From Rhyacophila brunnea (lineage: Eukaryota > Arthropoda > Insecta > Trichoptera > Rhyacophilidae): a DNA stretch of 64,000 nt. A model generated the notes under the pieces. That model saw only the letters and a list, made by a program, of their open reading frames with translations. It did not search any database and was not told where the DNA came from. Shown piece by piece: positions 54,892-64,000 of this stretch; positions within the stretch are counted from its first letter, which is position 1, and the number at the start of each line of letters is the position of its first letter. The DNA lies in assembly GCA_022495005.1 (NCBI GenBank), contig JAGYXB010000456.1, forward strand, positions 372,001 through 436,000, given 5' to 3'. The translations under genes were made by a program, and so were the position numbers.

Positions 54892-55925
54892 CTGATATTT
54901 TATTTCGGAAAGCACCTGATATTTAATGTTTGATTGATCAAACAAACCAAGAGTTATATTATTCTCTACGGATAAACTTAAAGCTCGAGTGCTTGAACCA
55001 CCCGAACGCCGAATAAACTTTCAAAGCTTTCCTCTCTAGAGTGGTAAACTTTGGCGAAGAAAATGCCGAAAACAATTATTTACAAGAACAAAACGCAGTG
55101 GGCGGATGTGGGAGGTTTCACGGCGCGCATTGTCGAAGCCTCCCCCTACCCTGGAAGAGATTTATCCACCGTCCCGACGCCGATTTATTTGGGTTTTAAG
55201 TAGCGTCCCGTAAAACAAGACTTTCTAGAAAAGTACACGTCGGTGTTCTAAGACGCACAGTACTGCGGGGCAATATTATGCAAGACGCGTTTGCTGCTGG
55301 AAAGTTTGTATATTTACGAACTATGCTAAAGGGCTGAGTTATAATTAGTTTCAATCTTAAGACGAAACAATATTAGAACGCGAGATACGTGACAACGATG
55401 TAAATGACAAAATTATTAAAAGTGTGACTAAACACGTCTGCTGGAAATCCGAATCACTTTTTGTTGTCGAAGTCAGAATAATTTATTTATTTAAGAATCT
55501 CTTTGGAGTGTCGTACACGGGAGATACTGTACAAATAAACCGAATGAGGAAATAATCGTTGAAGTTTTCGACGTGATGTAAATTAATATCAGATGGCAAT
55601 AAAATGAAACGTTCCAAGAAAACGAATACTGGTTTACAAAACGTCATGTTTTAAATTACTAAAATTTGTCAATATGTATTCAGAAATATTTTTATTAATA
55701 TATACAATAGTAATTTTAGCCTAAGGATATATGAATTTTCGAGTCACAAAATTCGCTCTTGTGACTTTTTCTACTTAAGATAAATGTAGCAGAAAACGGA
55801 TTTCACTTCATACATACTACTTATTAATTTTATTTTATCATTTTTCCCGACGAAAGCAATCGCAGCATGGATGCATCTTTAAGCGGGTCCCCCTACCTAT
55901 CTCTAAGGTTAAGGGCAGTGTGATA
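54892..55925. other. Non-coding stretch with a GC-rich part
   Basis: 55040-55260 is GC-richer (GGTTTCACGGCGCGCATTG, ACCGTCCCGACGCCG) but has no open frame of note. No gene recognised. Confidence 0.4.
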
Positions 55926-55930
55926 TTTAA

Positions 55931-56105
55931 CAGTAGTGTTCCCCAAGTGGTTTCCATGGAACCCCAGAGTTAAGGGTCTTCAGTATATTTTTACCGATTT
56001 TTAAATAAATCCAGTTGATTTATTGAGTTCTCGGCACTTCTCAGCAAATTATGAAGCACTGATCACGACCTCATTTTGTAGTACCCAAGTAACATGGAAC
56101 CCTTT
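55931..56105. mobile_element. Possible short hAT-type remnant
   Basis: CAGTAGTGTTCCCCAAGTGG TTTCCATGGAACCC resembles a hAT terminus of the CAGTGGTTCCCAA type. ACATGGAACCCTTTG lies at the far side. It is about 170 bp long, with no clear duplication. Confidence 0.35.
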
Positions 56106-56267
56106 GCCATATATTCGTCTAAGTCAGGAAAAATAAATAAAATAATTATAAAACAAAATTCTACGCGTGAATTATCATTTAATTATATCAATCATCATAA
56201 TATCACATCAAATCACATCGCGCAAACACATATTTTTAAACATTATTAATCATGAAGGAAAATAGCG

Positions 56268-56412
56268 CCGCAGGCGACTTTTTACTATTAGGACAAATTT
56301 GTGGTCTGTGTTTTTCTCATTTAACTGGTCGGATTGCCACGCCGCCCCCCCTAAGCCCGGGTCACTAAGCTAGAGCCCTGTCAGCCCCCCCATTGTGGGA
56401 GCCATGCTCAGC
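56268..56412 (-). repeat. Dispersed repeat F, copy 2
   Basis: Inverted partner of 16428-16580: on the minus strand GGGGGGGCTGACAGGGCTCTAGC and AACACAGACCACAAATTTG. Confidence 0.65.
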
Positions 56413-56477
56413 AGTGTACAAAGGTAACATATTATATTACGATCAGTATCGCACGATTTTTTTTGTTATTAGACGTG

Positions 56478-56535
56478 GAATTTGAACCGGCTTCAGAGGC
56501 AGATGCTCGGTTACTATTTCCCCGAGAGTGCAAAC
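56478..56535 (-). mobile_element. tRNA-like SINE head
   Basis: Minus strand: CTCGGGGAAATAGTAACCGA GCATCTGCCTCTGAAGCCGG TTCAAATTCCACG, with a good B-box GGTTCAAATTCC. Stems do not close into a functional tRNA. Confidence 0.5.
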
Positions 56536-56559
56536 GTTATTAATAATACTATAAGTATG

Positions 56560-57455
56560 CAAAATGAAAAGCACCATACATCTAAGATCACTATGTCTCA
56601 GGAGAGCTTTATCTCTTTCTGATTGAGAGTTTAAGTTTTGGGTAACTTTTTTTATGAATTTCTAAATTTCTGTTTCATCATTTACAAAAATATGTCTTGG
56701 TTTCTCAGACATAATATCTCTATCATCTTTTAGCATACAGAAAACACTTTTGAATAATTTTAAATAATAATGCCGTTTATAATGTTGGGGCAATAATTAT
56801 TTATGTCAAACCAAAATCTTGATACAATTAAACTCCATCTGGGTTCAATCGGACCTATTTAATGTGACTAAATATTTGACAGAGCCGAGGGAAAGTTGGT
56901 CCAAGATTTAATTAAACCAAATCGTGGATATAACCGTTTGCTTTATGCCGGTCTCTGCCCCAGTAACGATATGACGTATTTATTTTGAGTTATGATTGAA
57001 TTAATATTTTGAGTTGTGGCACTTGTAACATTATAGGTGAGTCATGCTTTTGCAATGGTCTTTACTTCAGGGAGTATTTTGAGATTTATTACTTGCCAGC
57101 ATAATTATCACCATTTTGTATTATAACTAAAATTAAAAAAATGTAATTTCCCAGAGTAGAGCCATTTAATGTATTTTGGAGATATTTATTTATAAAAAGA
57201 ACGCTTTAGTGTGTGGTATTTTATATTGTATTGTGAATGGACAATAAGAATACTGGAGCTTTCAAGATGTATAATATATTTCAGCGTACTGTGAAGATAT
57301 CTCGGGCTGATTATAATATTACGAAAATAGCAATTTCAAAATGATCCAATGTCAATAATTTATTGCAGAAAAGTTGCATACTTCAGCCATATTGTCAGCA
57401 ATGAGAACCCATAATGCAGTAACAGGTAGCAGAATTAGAAGTTATAACCGGTAAA
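56560..57455. other. Non-coding stretch
   Basis: No gene recognised. Confidence 0.45.
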
Positions 57456-57459
57456 TATC

Positions 57460-57800
57460 GTCTCGAGAATTCTCGAGAAATATTTAGAAAAGCCCAATCT
57501 CAAATCTCGAGAAATTTGTCATTTTCGAGACATTATCAATGAGATTCCCGGGAAATCGAGAAATTGTCACTAGACTAAGCTGTCGACCACAATCGAAATT
57601 TAAAAAAAAACTAAATGGAATTTCTCAAGAAAATTTGATTTCTCAATAAGTTAATATAATAAGTCTCAATCTAAAATTGAAATTATTATTTTTCTGTTAA
57701 ATTTAAAAAGAGAACTCTAGAGAACTCTGACTTTTCGAGAAATTCGTAAATTCTCGAGAAATCAAAAAACCAGTCTTGAATTCTTGAGAAATGAAAAAAG
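57460..57800. repeat. Cluster of TCTCGAGAA motifs
   Basis: Ten or so copies or near-copies of TTCTCGAGAA, ATCTCGAGAAAT, TTTCTCAAGAAA and TTCGAGAAATTC are spread over about 340 bp, most of them palindromic. It resembles the motif-rich ends of the elements at 21429-22450 (ACCGGT) and 60567-61211 (CGGTTTTCGG). Probably a MITE, though I could not fix its ends. The minus-strand frame at 57686-57955 is a by-product. Confidence 0.6.
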
Positions 57801-58435
57801 TGTAAGAAACCACAATCTCTAAGCAGAAGCGTGTGTAGACGGAAATTTTCATGGCTACGCAATCTCCATAATATGTAGCTCAATAGAAGGCGCCAATAAA
57901 ATAACAAGACTGATGACTGATGAGGTTTGCTTATATATCTTAAGATTATAAGCACTCATTCCGCTAAATACTTTCATATTAATAGCACAAATGTAAACAT
58001 TTTGATTCTTATAAGTTAATGATTTATTTTGTTTTCGTTCCATTAAATTGGCCAAGTAGTGAAAACATACATACCGTGAAAACTGTTCTGTCGCCGGAAA
58101 TAGTATAAATAATATTATATTTTCTGAGCACGTTCGAAGCTAAGTTTGATTTTACAGTAAGTTATGCAATATCCGGTAAGGGCTGGCTTATATCGAGAAA
58201 GCTCTTTTAGTTTCAGGAAAATTTTGTGCTTTATATTGTCGAATTTATCACACCATTATTTTTATTTTGCTAAAGTATTTTACAAACGTGTTTCAAATTT
58301 TGTTCTTATACCGTTGCCATAGACTCGTCACTAAACAACTATTTAAAGTTATATTGAAACAATATCCAAGTGATACCGTTGTGGATAAGTTGTTTGTCAA
58401 TTGTATACAATCATCAGGACTTAATTATTTTTGAT
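57801..58435. other. Non-coding AT-rich stretch
   Basis: No gene recognised. Confidence 0.45.
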
Positions 58436-58439
58436 TAGG

Positions 58440-58515
58440 TACTCTATTTTTTCAATTAATAATGAGTTCTAAATTCTTAAATATTGTGTGTTATTTATCA
58501 AGTAAATAATAATTT
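58440..58515 (+). repeat. Weak copy of the shared SINE/LINE 3' tail
   Basis: CAATTAATAATGAGTTCTAA ATTCTTAAATATTGTGTGTT AT resembles the tail at 6940 and 53625 but is more diverged. Confidence 0.35.
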
Positions 58516-59578
58516 AATTAAAAAATATTTTATTATTAATATACCATAACAATTATATTATGTTAATTAAATTTATCATTACAATTTTGACTCTTCAGTA
58601 CGAGTTTCAAAATAGGATAGCGGAACATGCAGCCTTTGATCACAGCTTCAGTAAAAATGCCTTAGGGATCTCAACCTAACCCGCCTAGTGATCAAGCCAA
58701 CCGCATTCTAGAGCCCTAAAGGCTGCATAGTGTATTCCAGGATGCTTTAGGATACTGACACGACGTTAGAATGAGTGACAAGATGAGGCGGGAATGACAT
58801 TTCTTATATCTGCCGCGTGATGTTACCTATCTAGCTATACATAAAAAAATATTTTTCTAAGTAAATTACTCTAGAAATCCTTTCACATCCTTGAATCTCG
58901 GAGGCTATTTTCTCTTTTAAAATATGTTTACATATCTCTACGAGATTTTTTTTTTCATCCAGATATTCTTATTAAGATAATTTATATTTTTCTGATAATA
59001 TAATTTATCTGCCTGATCGATGTCATAATCTTGTGATTTCACAAATGTGTTCACGTAAAGCGTATGAATTGCCAGTTGCAAGCACTGCCCGAATATATTA
59101 TAAAAATATTTAGATTAAATGTAATTCTCATATAATTATTCTATTACCTACTGATACATCCCAGACCAGGGACTCCGAAAGAAGACAGGAGATGGCGAAT
59201 TGGTGGTACCTCTTTGCGAAAACAGTTGGCAAATGTCTTCAAGGTAAGGGTTAATAATATAAAGTAAAAACACTACATTTGGCAGCACGATCTTAGTTAT
59301 ATTCAGTGAGACCTCGGTTGACGTGCACCAGAGTGTGCGCGATTCCTACTTCGATATTATGTATTATGGTAAATTATTCTCGATGAGAAAAGACCTTCTC
59401 GCCATCCAAGATCTGGTTTTTACAGACACTTTAAATATTAAAAATATTAAAAATCGTTTTTAAAAACTCAAATGAATTATAATTTAAGTTAAAATTCCAT
59501 CAAGTACATACCCTCGGTAGATATATTACATATAAGTATTAATAATACAATCACAACTAAATAATAAATCATACATCA
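58516..59578. other. Non-coding stretch
   Basis: No gene recognised. It may include more of the LINE that starts to be readable at 59582. Confidence 0.4.
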
Positions 59579-59579
59579 A

Positions 59580-59850
59580 AACCCACAGACGCTCTAATCT
59601 ATGCTCAAAGACTTAAATGGAAATGGGCGGGTCATGTAGCACGACTACAAGATGAGAGATGGACAAAAATAATTACTTCATGGAACGGCCCAAAAGGGAA
59701 ACGCTATAGAGGAAAACCCCATGCGAGATGGCAAGACGATATCATAAAGACAGCGGGCCCAAATTGGCTACAAATATCAAAAAACCGGTCCAGTCCAGTG
59801 GGACTCTTTGGAGGAGGCCTTCACCCGAAGAGGGGTTTCTTACAAACCAA
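59580..59850 (+). pseudogene. RTE-like LINE ORF C-terminal fragment
   Basis: Reads DALIYAQRLKWKWAGHVARL, QDERWTKIITSWNGPKGKRY, RGKPHARWQDDIIKTAGPNW and LQISKNRSSPVG before frame is lost; the next frame gives a WDSLEEAFTRRG-like end. The pattern 'LKW.WAGHV.R..D.RW......W.P...R..G.P..RW.DDI.K..G..W...A..R..W..L.EA' is the tail of a common arthropod RTE/CR1-type ORF. RT and endonuclease are missing. Confidence 0.85.
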
Positions 59851-60560
59851 ACAAACTAATTACATATCACTGTTAAATTTATAAACATTATCTAATAGTA
59901 TTATATACAAAATAAAAAATCTTAATATATATATATGTATTATACAAAAATATAAAAAATAATAATTAATATTATATAAACTCGAAAATAAGTAGATAAT
60001 ACAATCATAGATAGATATATATACATAGTAGATATATTCATAGATTATATATATATATAATATATTCATTAGAAATAGTCAATTAACTGTCATTTACTTT
60101 TGGTTGTAAGAAATAAAAAGGCTTTTTTATTTTTATTTATTTTATTGATAATACAGTAAGTTTTAACATATTATTTCATTAGGTTGGCAACTTTTTCTAC
60201 GGACCATTTCATTTCATTACTGAATTATATCTGATAATGTATTATAACAGCTAAACTATTAACTTCACTGATATCATTTCGGACAGGAAGTGAATTATTT
60301 GTCTAGATATCTAATAGTTGGTCATTTGTATTGAAAACAAACAATACTAATATAATAGTTTCAAACAAATTTGAGGTTGGTATCGCTTGAATTTATAGAA
60401 TAATCTCTACATAGTTCATTATATACTGATTAGTTGTATCCTGTTGCCTCATATCACCAGTGACTAGTAGTCACAATGTTTAATTATAGACAAATTAATT
60501 TTCACTATTCATTAGTCTATTTGGCGGTTTTTTTAAAATAAAAAATACGTTCTATAAATA
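59851..60560. other. AT-rich, microsatellite-like stretch
   Basis: TA- and GATA-type simple repeats at about 59925-60065. The 69-codon minus frame here (tyrosine/isoleucine-rich) is simple-sequence translation. Confidence 0.6.
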
Positions 60561-60566
60561 ATTTTC

Positions 60567-61211
60567 AAGGCATCAAACTGTTACTATTTTCGTTTCGGTT
60601 TTCGTAACGTTTCAAATAAAAATATATATATCTGTTTGGTCCCGTTTCGTTCCGAAAAAAATAACGGTTTTCTGGTTTTCGGTTCAGCTCTGATTGATTT
60701 TTTTTAAATGTTTTCAAAAATTCAAATTTATTTATTTTGCATATAATTGTCATGACAAAATATAAATTCAAAGTGTTCACGACATGGCAATATAAAGTAA
60801 GTGTTAACAATATTAAAAAAATAGGGCAATATTTGAAACAAAGATAAGAAAAATAAAAGTACATAGAAGCACACAGAGTGAACTAGGTTGATAGACCATA
60901 TATTAAAAACATATAAAACAACGTCCACCTGAATTCACCCTCACGTAAGTGAAATATATCAATATCCGAAGCGATTTGGTTAAACATAGTAATTGCCCTC
61001 CCAATTGGCATTACAAGACCCAAAACGTAAGTGTTTCACCTAAGACAACTGAACGACAACTGAAGTGGGGAGTAATATCATATTGTTAACACGCGTGCTT
61101 GAACATGTACCGAACCTAAAGAAACAGATTTTTTTCAGTTCGGTTCCGGTTTTCTGTCAGACAAAAATAATATTTTTTCCGGTTTTCGGTTCAGTTCTGG
61201 TTGGAAGCCCT
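60567..61211. mobile_element. CGGTTTTCGG-rich MITE split by a LINE insertion
   Basis: The left part (60567-60700) has AAGGCATCAAACTG, CGTTTCGGTTTTCG and GTTTTCTGGTTTTCGGTTCA G. The right part (about 61120-61211) has CAGTTCGGTTCCGGTTTTCT G, TTTTCCGGTTTTCGGTTCAG and TTGGAAGCCCT. LINE family 1 (60715-61018, minus) sits between. Ends GGC(A)TC.AAC and its inverted GTTGGAAGCC(CT) suggest terminal repeats. Confidence 0.5.
60715..61018 (-). pseudogene. LINE family 1, copy 5, nested in a MITE
   Basis: Minus-strand match to 14655-15000: ACCTGAATTCACCCTCACGT AAG, ATATCAATATCCGAAGCGAT TTGG, CTCCCAATTGGCATTAC, and the 3' end with TTTATATTTTGTCATG..., then AAATAAATTTGAA. It encodes only the last ~50 codons plus the UTR. 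Overlapping minus frames at 60565-60928 are not genes. Confidence 0.7.
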
Positions 61212-62635
61212 GATAATTATAATGAGATGATTTTAACGCAAAGCAAAAGGTCTGTGGATAATTAAGTTTTTGTATTCTTGTGCTATATTAAACGTAATTT
61301 TACTTGGAGTTAAAAATGTTTTTCTCAATATAAGCTATTTCTACGAATTAAAATATGTATCTTTATTACCTATATTTTGCGTCAATGTGACAAAACCTAT
61401 GATACACAAAAAGAACACAATTCTTTATACACATTGGCGTTCAAATCTTAATTATGCGAAAATGCGACTACAGTTCTGATCAAATTGAGGTGCATGTCGC
61501 CTACTATCACGCTGTCGTGGCGACAAATTTAGTATATGGTTTATTTGCAGAATATTTTGAACGATCACCATCTCTGTAAATTCACTGATGAAGAGTGCCA
61601 ACTATAACGCATTAGTAATTTGAATTAATATTAATTGTTCATGATAATTTCAATTAATTTAACAGTTTCTATGTGTTCCTGCGTTCAAATTACTTACGAC
61701 ATGACATCCATAGATAATATTTTGAACAGAACAAAACAAAACCTGCAGATCATAGATAATAGACAACATTCTTATAGAAAAAACATAGTGCTAACCGCTA
61801 AAAACAACAAAACGTGATTTTGACATGACAGTCGAAAAGTGTAGGCATGTAGAAGATAATAAAAATGTTCATTGAGTCATGCAGGTGTCGATGCAGTGCA
61901 GTTCAACGTGAGGTGACCTCATTGTTGTTCTGGTGTTTTCGGCAGATTTTGCCAACTTTAGTTTAAAGGTTCAAAATGTGCTGCGGGATGGGAGCATCAG
62001 TCTGATAACATTTTAAACACCAAGAAAAACGACATTACACAATATTTTTCACGTAGTGGAAGCTTACTATGACGTCACGTAATAGTCAGCGAAATGCACC
62101 ATAATATAATTCGCGCTTTAAGAACTTTTCCCACAGAATTTGTAATGTTAGCTTGGAGTAAATAAATGATCTTGGATATATCATTTTCTCTCGAAATATC
62201 CAAAATTATCGCTATGGTTAACGTTTCAATGAACGGAAGAGCAAATATACAGATAGCGACTGATAGCGAGCAATCAGAGTCGCCCTGAAAATTATTACCA
62301 TATTGCCTGCGGCGCCAGCTACTATCGATGACCAATGGCTATTTAACCCAGTGAAATCGGATACACGTATATTTGTATCGGCTAATTGGTATCTATTGTA
62401 TTCAGAATATTATTAATGCTCGCTTCTAAAGCCATGTGGCAGTGGTGACGATTTGCTACGAAGGAATTAATTTATTATGAACATTTATTTTGTTTTTGTA
62501 ATTATTATTCCTATCCATGGTAACTGAGCTTTTTTACCGTAGTTAAGTAGTTGAACTGTAGTTAGTAGCCGCCTACAAACATAATATGTCAGATAGGGTA
62601 AAAAATATGCTATATGGAAGAAAAAGGATACATGT
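61212..62635. other. Non-coding stretch
   Basis: Short frames at 61270-61479, 61635-61817 and 62075-62335 have no motif. No gene recognised. Confidence 0.45.
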
Positions 62636-62639
62636 AAAT

Positions 62640-63075
62640 TGTACGTTTTGCATTTCGCCGTGAGCTTTCATATTGGAAAGAGATGAAATTACGCGTTGTA
62701 CTGAGTTTATAATTTAGTTTCTACTATTTCCTACTGTATTTCGGTAGTTTTTATTACGTATTGTGTAAGTGTTTTAGGTACAAGTCGGCTTACAGGAAGC
62801 CAGGCGGGCACCGCACAATTTTTCATAGCCGATTTTTAATGATTTAGCAGAAAAAAATCATGAATTAAAGAATGAAAACCTAACCTAATGTCGCACACTG
62901 AATTTTCCGCCCCTGTGGGGGGCGCTCCCATAAAGAGTAGTGCCTCCCAGCCGCTCGGTCTGACCCTGGTAGTCAATGTACCACCGGTGGAATGATTACG
63001 ACCCTCGACAAAGCTGAACAATATTAATGTATGCAGAAGTCCCACAGTTTGCCTTGTCGAGTGTTAGCACTCCGC
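62640..63075. other. GC-rich repeat-like region, unassigned
   Basis: GAATGAAAACCTAACCTAAT near 62871 and GCCGTGAGCTTTCATATTGG near 62658 recur at 18.99-19.29 kb in another order, so part is repetitive. 62905-63050 is strongly GC-rich (CGCCCCTGTGGGGGGCGC). The 69-codon minus frame here (HSTGGTLTTRVRPSGWEALL near its middle) is open but I cannot name a family. Confidence 0.4.
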
Positions 63076-63079
63076 AAGG

Positions 63080-64000
63080 GGAGCTGTGGAGGAGATAAGT
63101 CGGTCGCAGACCATGTAAATATAAGTTAATAAGGTTATAAGATTAAATATTAATTAAATATATGCTTAGGTAAGGGGGTGATTAAATTAAATTAAATGTA
63201 AAATATGATTTGTTTGTAATGGTAATATGTAATATAAATTGTAATATAGTGGGTAAATGTAATATAGATAGGCAATGGATTAGTCGGATAATTAAAGCGA
63301 GATGTATAGACGGGCGTTAGTGGTATATAGTAATTAAGGAATTAATGTAATTAAAGTAATATTAATATTAATCATATTATGTACATCGATATCGCTATAT
63401 GTTTGGTTGATAGACTGACATCCGTCAACCTTATATAAATGTGTAGCATATGGCGGTATCGGTGATCGGTGTGAATTGGTAAGAAGTACGACCACCCACC
63501 CCTAACGGATAAAAAAGGCAAGATTATTAAATCCAAAATCAGTCTGTTTTGTGGGTTCCGGGAGTCGCCTCTGCGACGCCTTGTTGTCCCGGGACCCTCA
63601 CGATCTCGTCTGCATAACTAATAAGAAATAATTAAGTTAATGTTAAATAATTAGTTAATAATAATCAAGTTAATTTTAAAATAATTAAATAATAATATTC
63701 GAATTAATTTTTAATTAATCAGTAATAAATGTGGTTATTTTTGTGAGTTCGGATATTAGTTGACTCTTGTTTATTGAGACTTCGAACTGTGAACTTCGAA
63801 TATTAATTGATTTGACTTTTCTTTTTTTTACTAATTGTGGTGTATGGATAATAACAATAAATCGAGTTTCTTTTAATTATTATAACCTTTGGGACTTTCG
63901 ATGCCAATGTGAATGGTACCTTTGGACTATAATCCTTGATGAAGGAATGCCACAAGGCCAAACATATTCTAATAACAATAAAATACGAGTTCTGAAGATT
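63080..64000. other. AT-rich window end with a structured GC-rich hairpin
   Basis: TATATAAATG near 63431 could be a TATA box. At 63553-63597 GGGTTCCGGGA pairs with TCCCGGGACCC (10 of 11), and inside it GTCGC pairs with GCGAC. ACTTTGG/CCTTTGGGACTTTCG and CTTTGGACT near 63890-63930 repeat a short motif. It may be the end or leader of an LTR element running off the window; no frame confirms it. Confidence 0.35.

Noticed and set aside
57462..57490. TTCTCGAGAA repeats as heat-shock elements
   Set aside because: Spacing between GAA and TTC units is 0 or 4, not the 2 nt of HSF sites; better explained as an element motif.
62871..62895. CCTAACCTAA, two units of the insect telomere repeat (TTAGG on the other strand), also at 19192
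   Set aside because: Only two units, and the surrounding GAATGAAAACCTAACCTAAT is shared by both places, so it belongs to a dispersed repeat rather than a telomere.

Overview
This is AT-rich nuclear DNA from an animal, almost certainly an arthropod and most likely an insect. The evidence is the mix of repeats: tRNA-derived SINEs, RTE/jockey-type LINE fragments, a mariner of insect type, hAT and PIF/Harbinger-like MITEs, long stretches of A/T, and no operon-like gene packing. Some features (runs such as AATATTATAAT, hAT ends of the CAGTGGCGG type) recall hemipteran/aphid genomes, but I cannot fix the order. I found no intact host protein-coding gene, no rRNA, no functional tRNA and no CRISPR array. 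Every coding trace I could support belongs to a decayed transposable element.

Layout. 1-9 kb: a LINE 3' end (1.27-2.0 kb), a SINE and a promoter/LTR-like patch (3.2-4.1 kb), a hAT-type MITE (4.8-5.3 kb), a tRNA-containing SINE (6.7 kb), tandem LINE 3' ends (8.3-8.7 kb) and an RTE-like fragment (8.8-9.2 kb). 9.8-19 kb: dispersed repeat pairs (9.8/18.5 kb inverted, 13.9/16.6 kb direct, 16.4/56.3 kb inverted), a 125-bp TTAA-bounded element at 10.7 and 15.1 kb (third copy at 26.8 kb), and LINE remnants. 20-26 kb: a MITE-dense block (Tc-like, hAT and motif-rich elements, several with clear target-site duplications). 27-32 kb: SINEs and two LINE C-terminal fragments. 33-39 kb: an LTR/promoter-like patch, a near-perfect 91-bp-arm hairpin beside a full-length but frameshifted mariner, then a TIR element holding a hAT transposase remnant. 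40.0-41.4 kb: a foldback element with ~520-bp inverted arms around a 326-bp loop that looks like one terminal exon (splice acceptor, cysteine-rich reading frame, stop, AATAAA). 42-48 kb: LINE fragments, a SINE and a hAT MITE. 48-53 kb: nested SINE and hAT/Tc-like insertions. 54-64 kb: a PIF/Harbinger-like MITE, motif-rich MITEs, LINE fragments and a structured GC-rich terminal region.

Nothing here works together as a pathway. The window reads as an intergenic or intronic graveyard with several generations of nested insertions. The best candidates for something undescribed are the exon-carrying foldback element (40.0-41.4 kb), the conserved 125-bp TTAA element, the SINE family whose tRNA-like part is internal, and the long-hairpin MITE beside mariner. 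Family names rest on motifs read by eye; no search was run.
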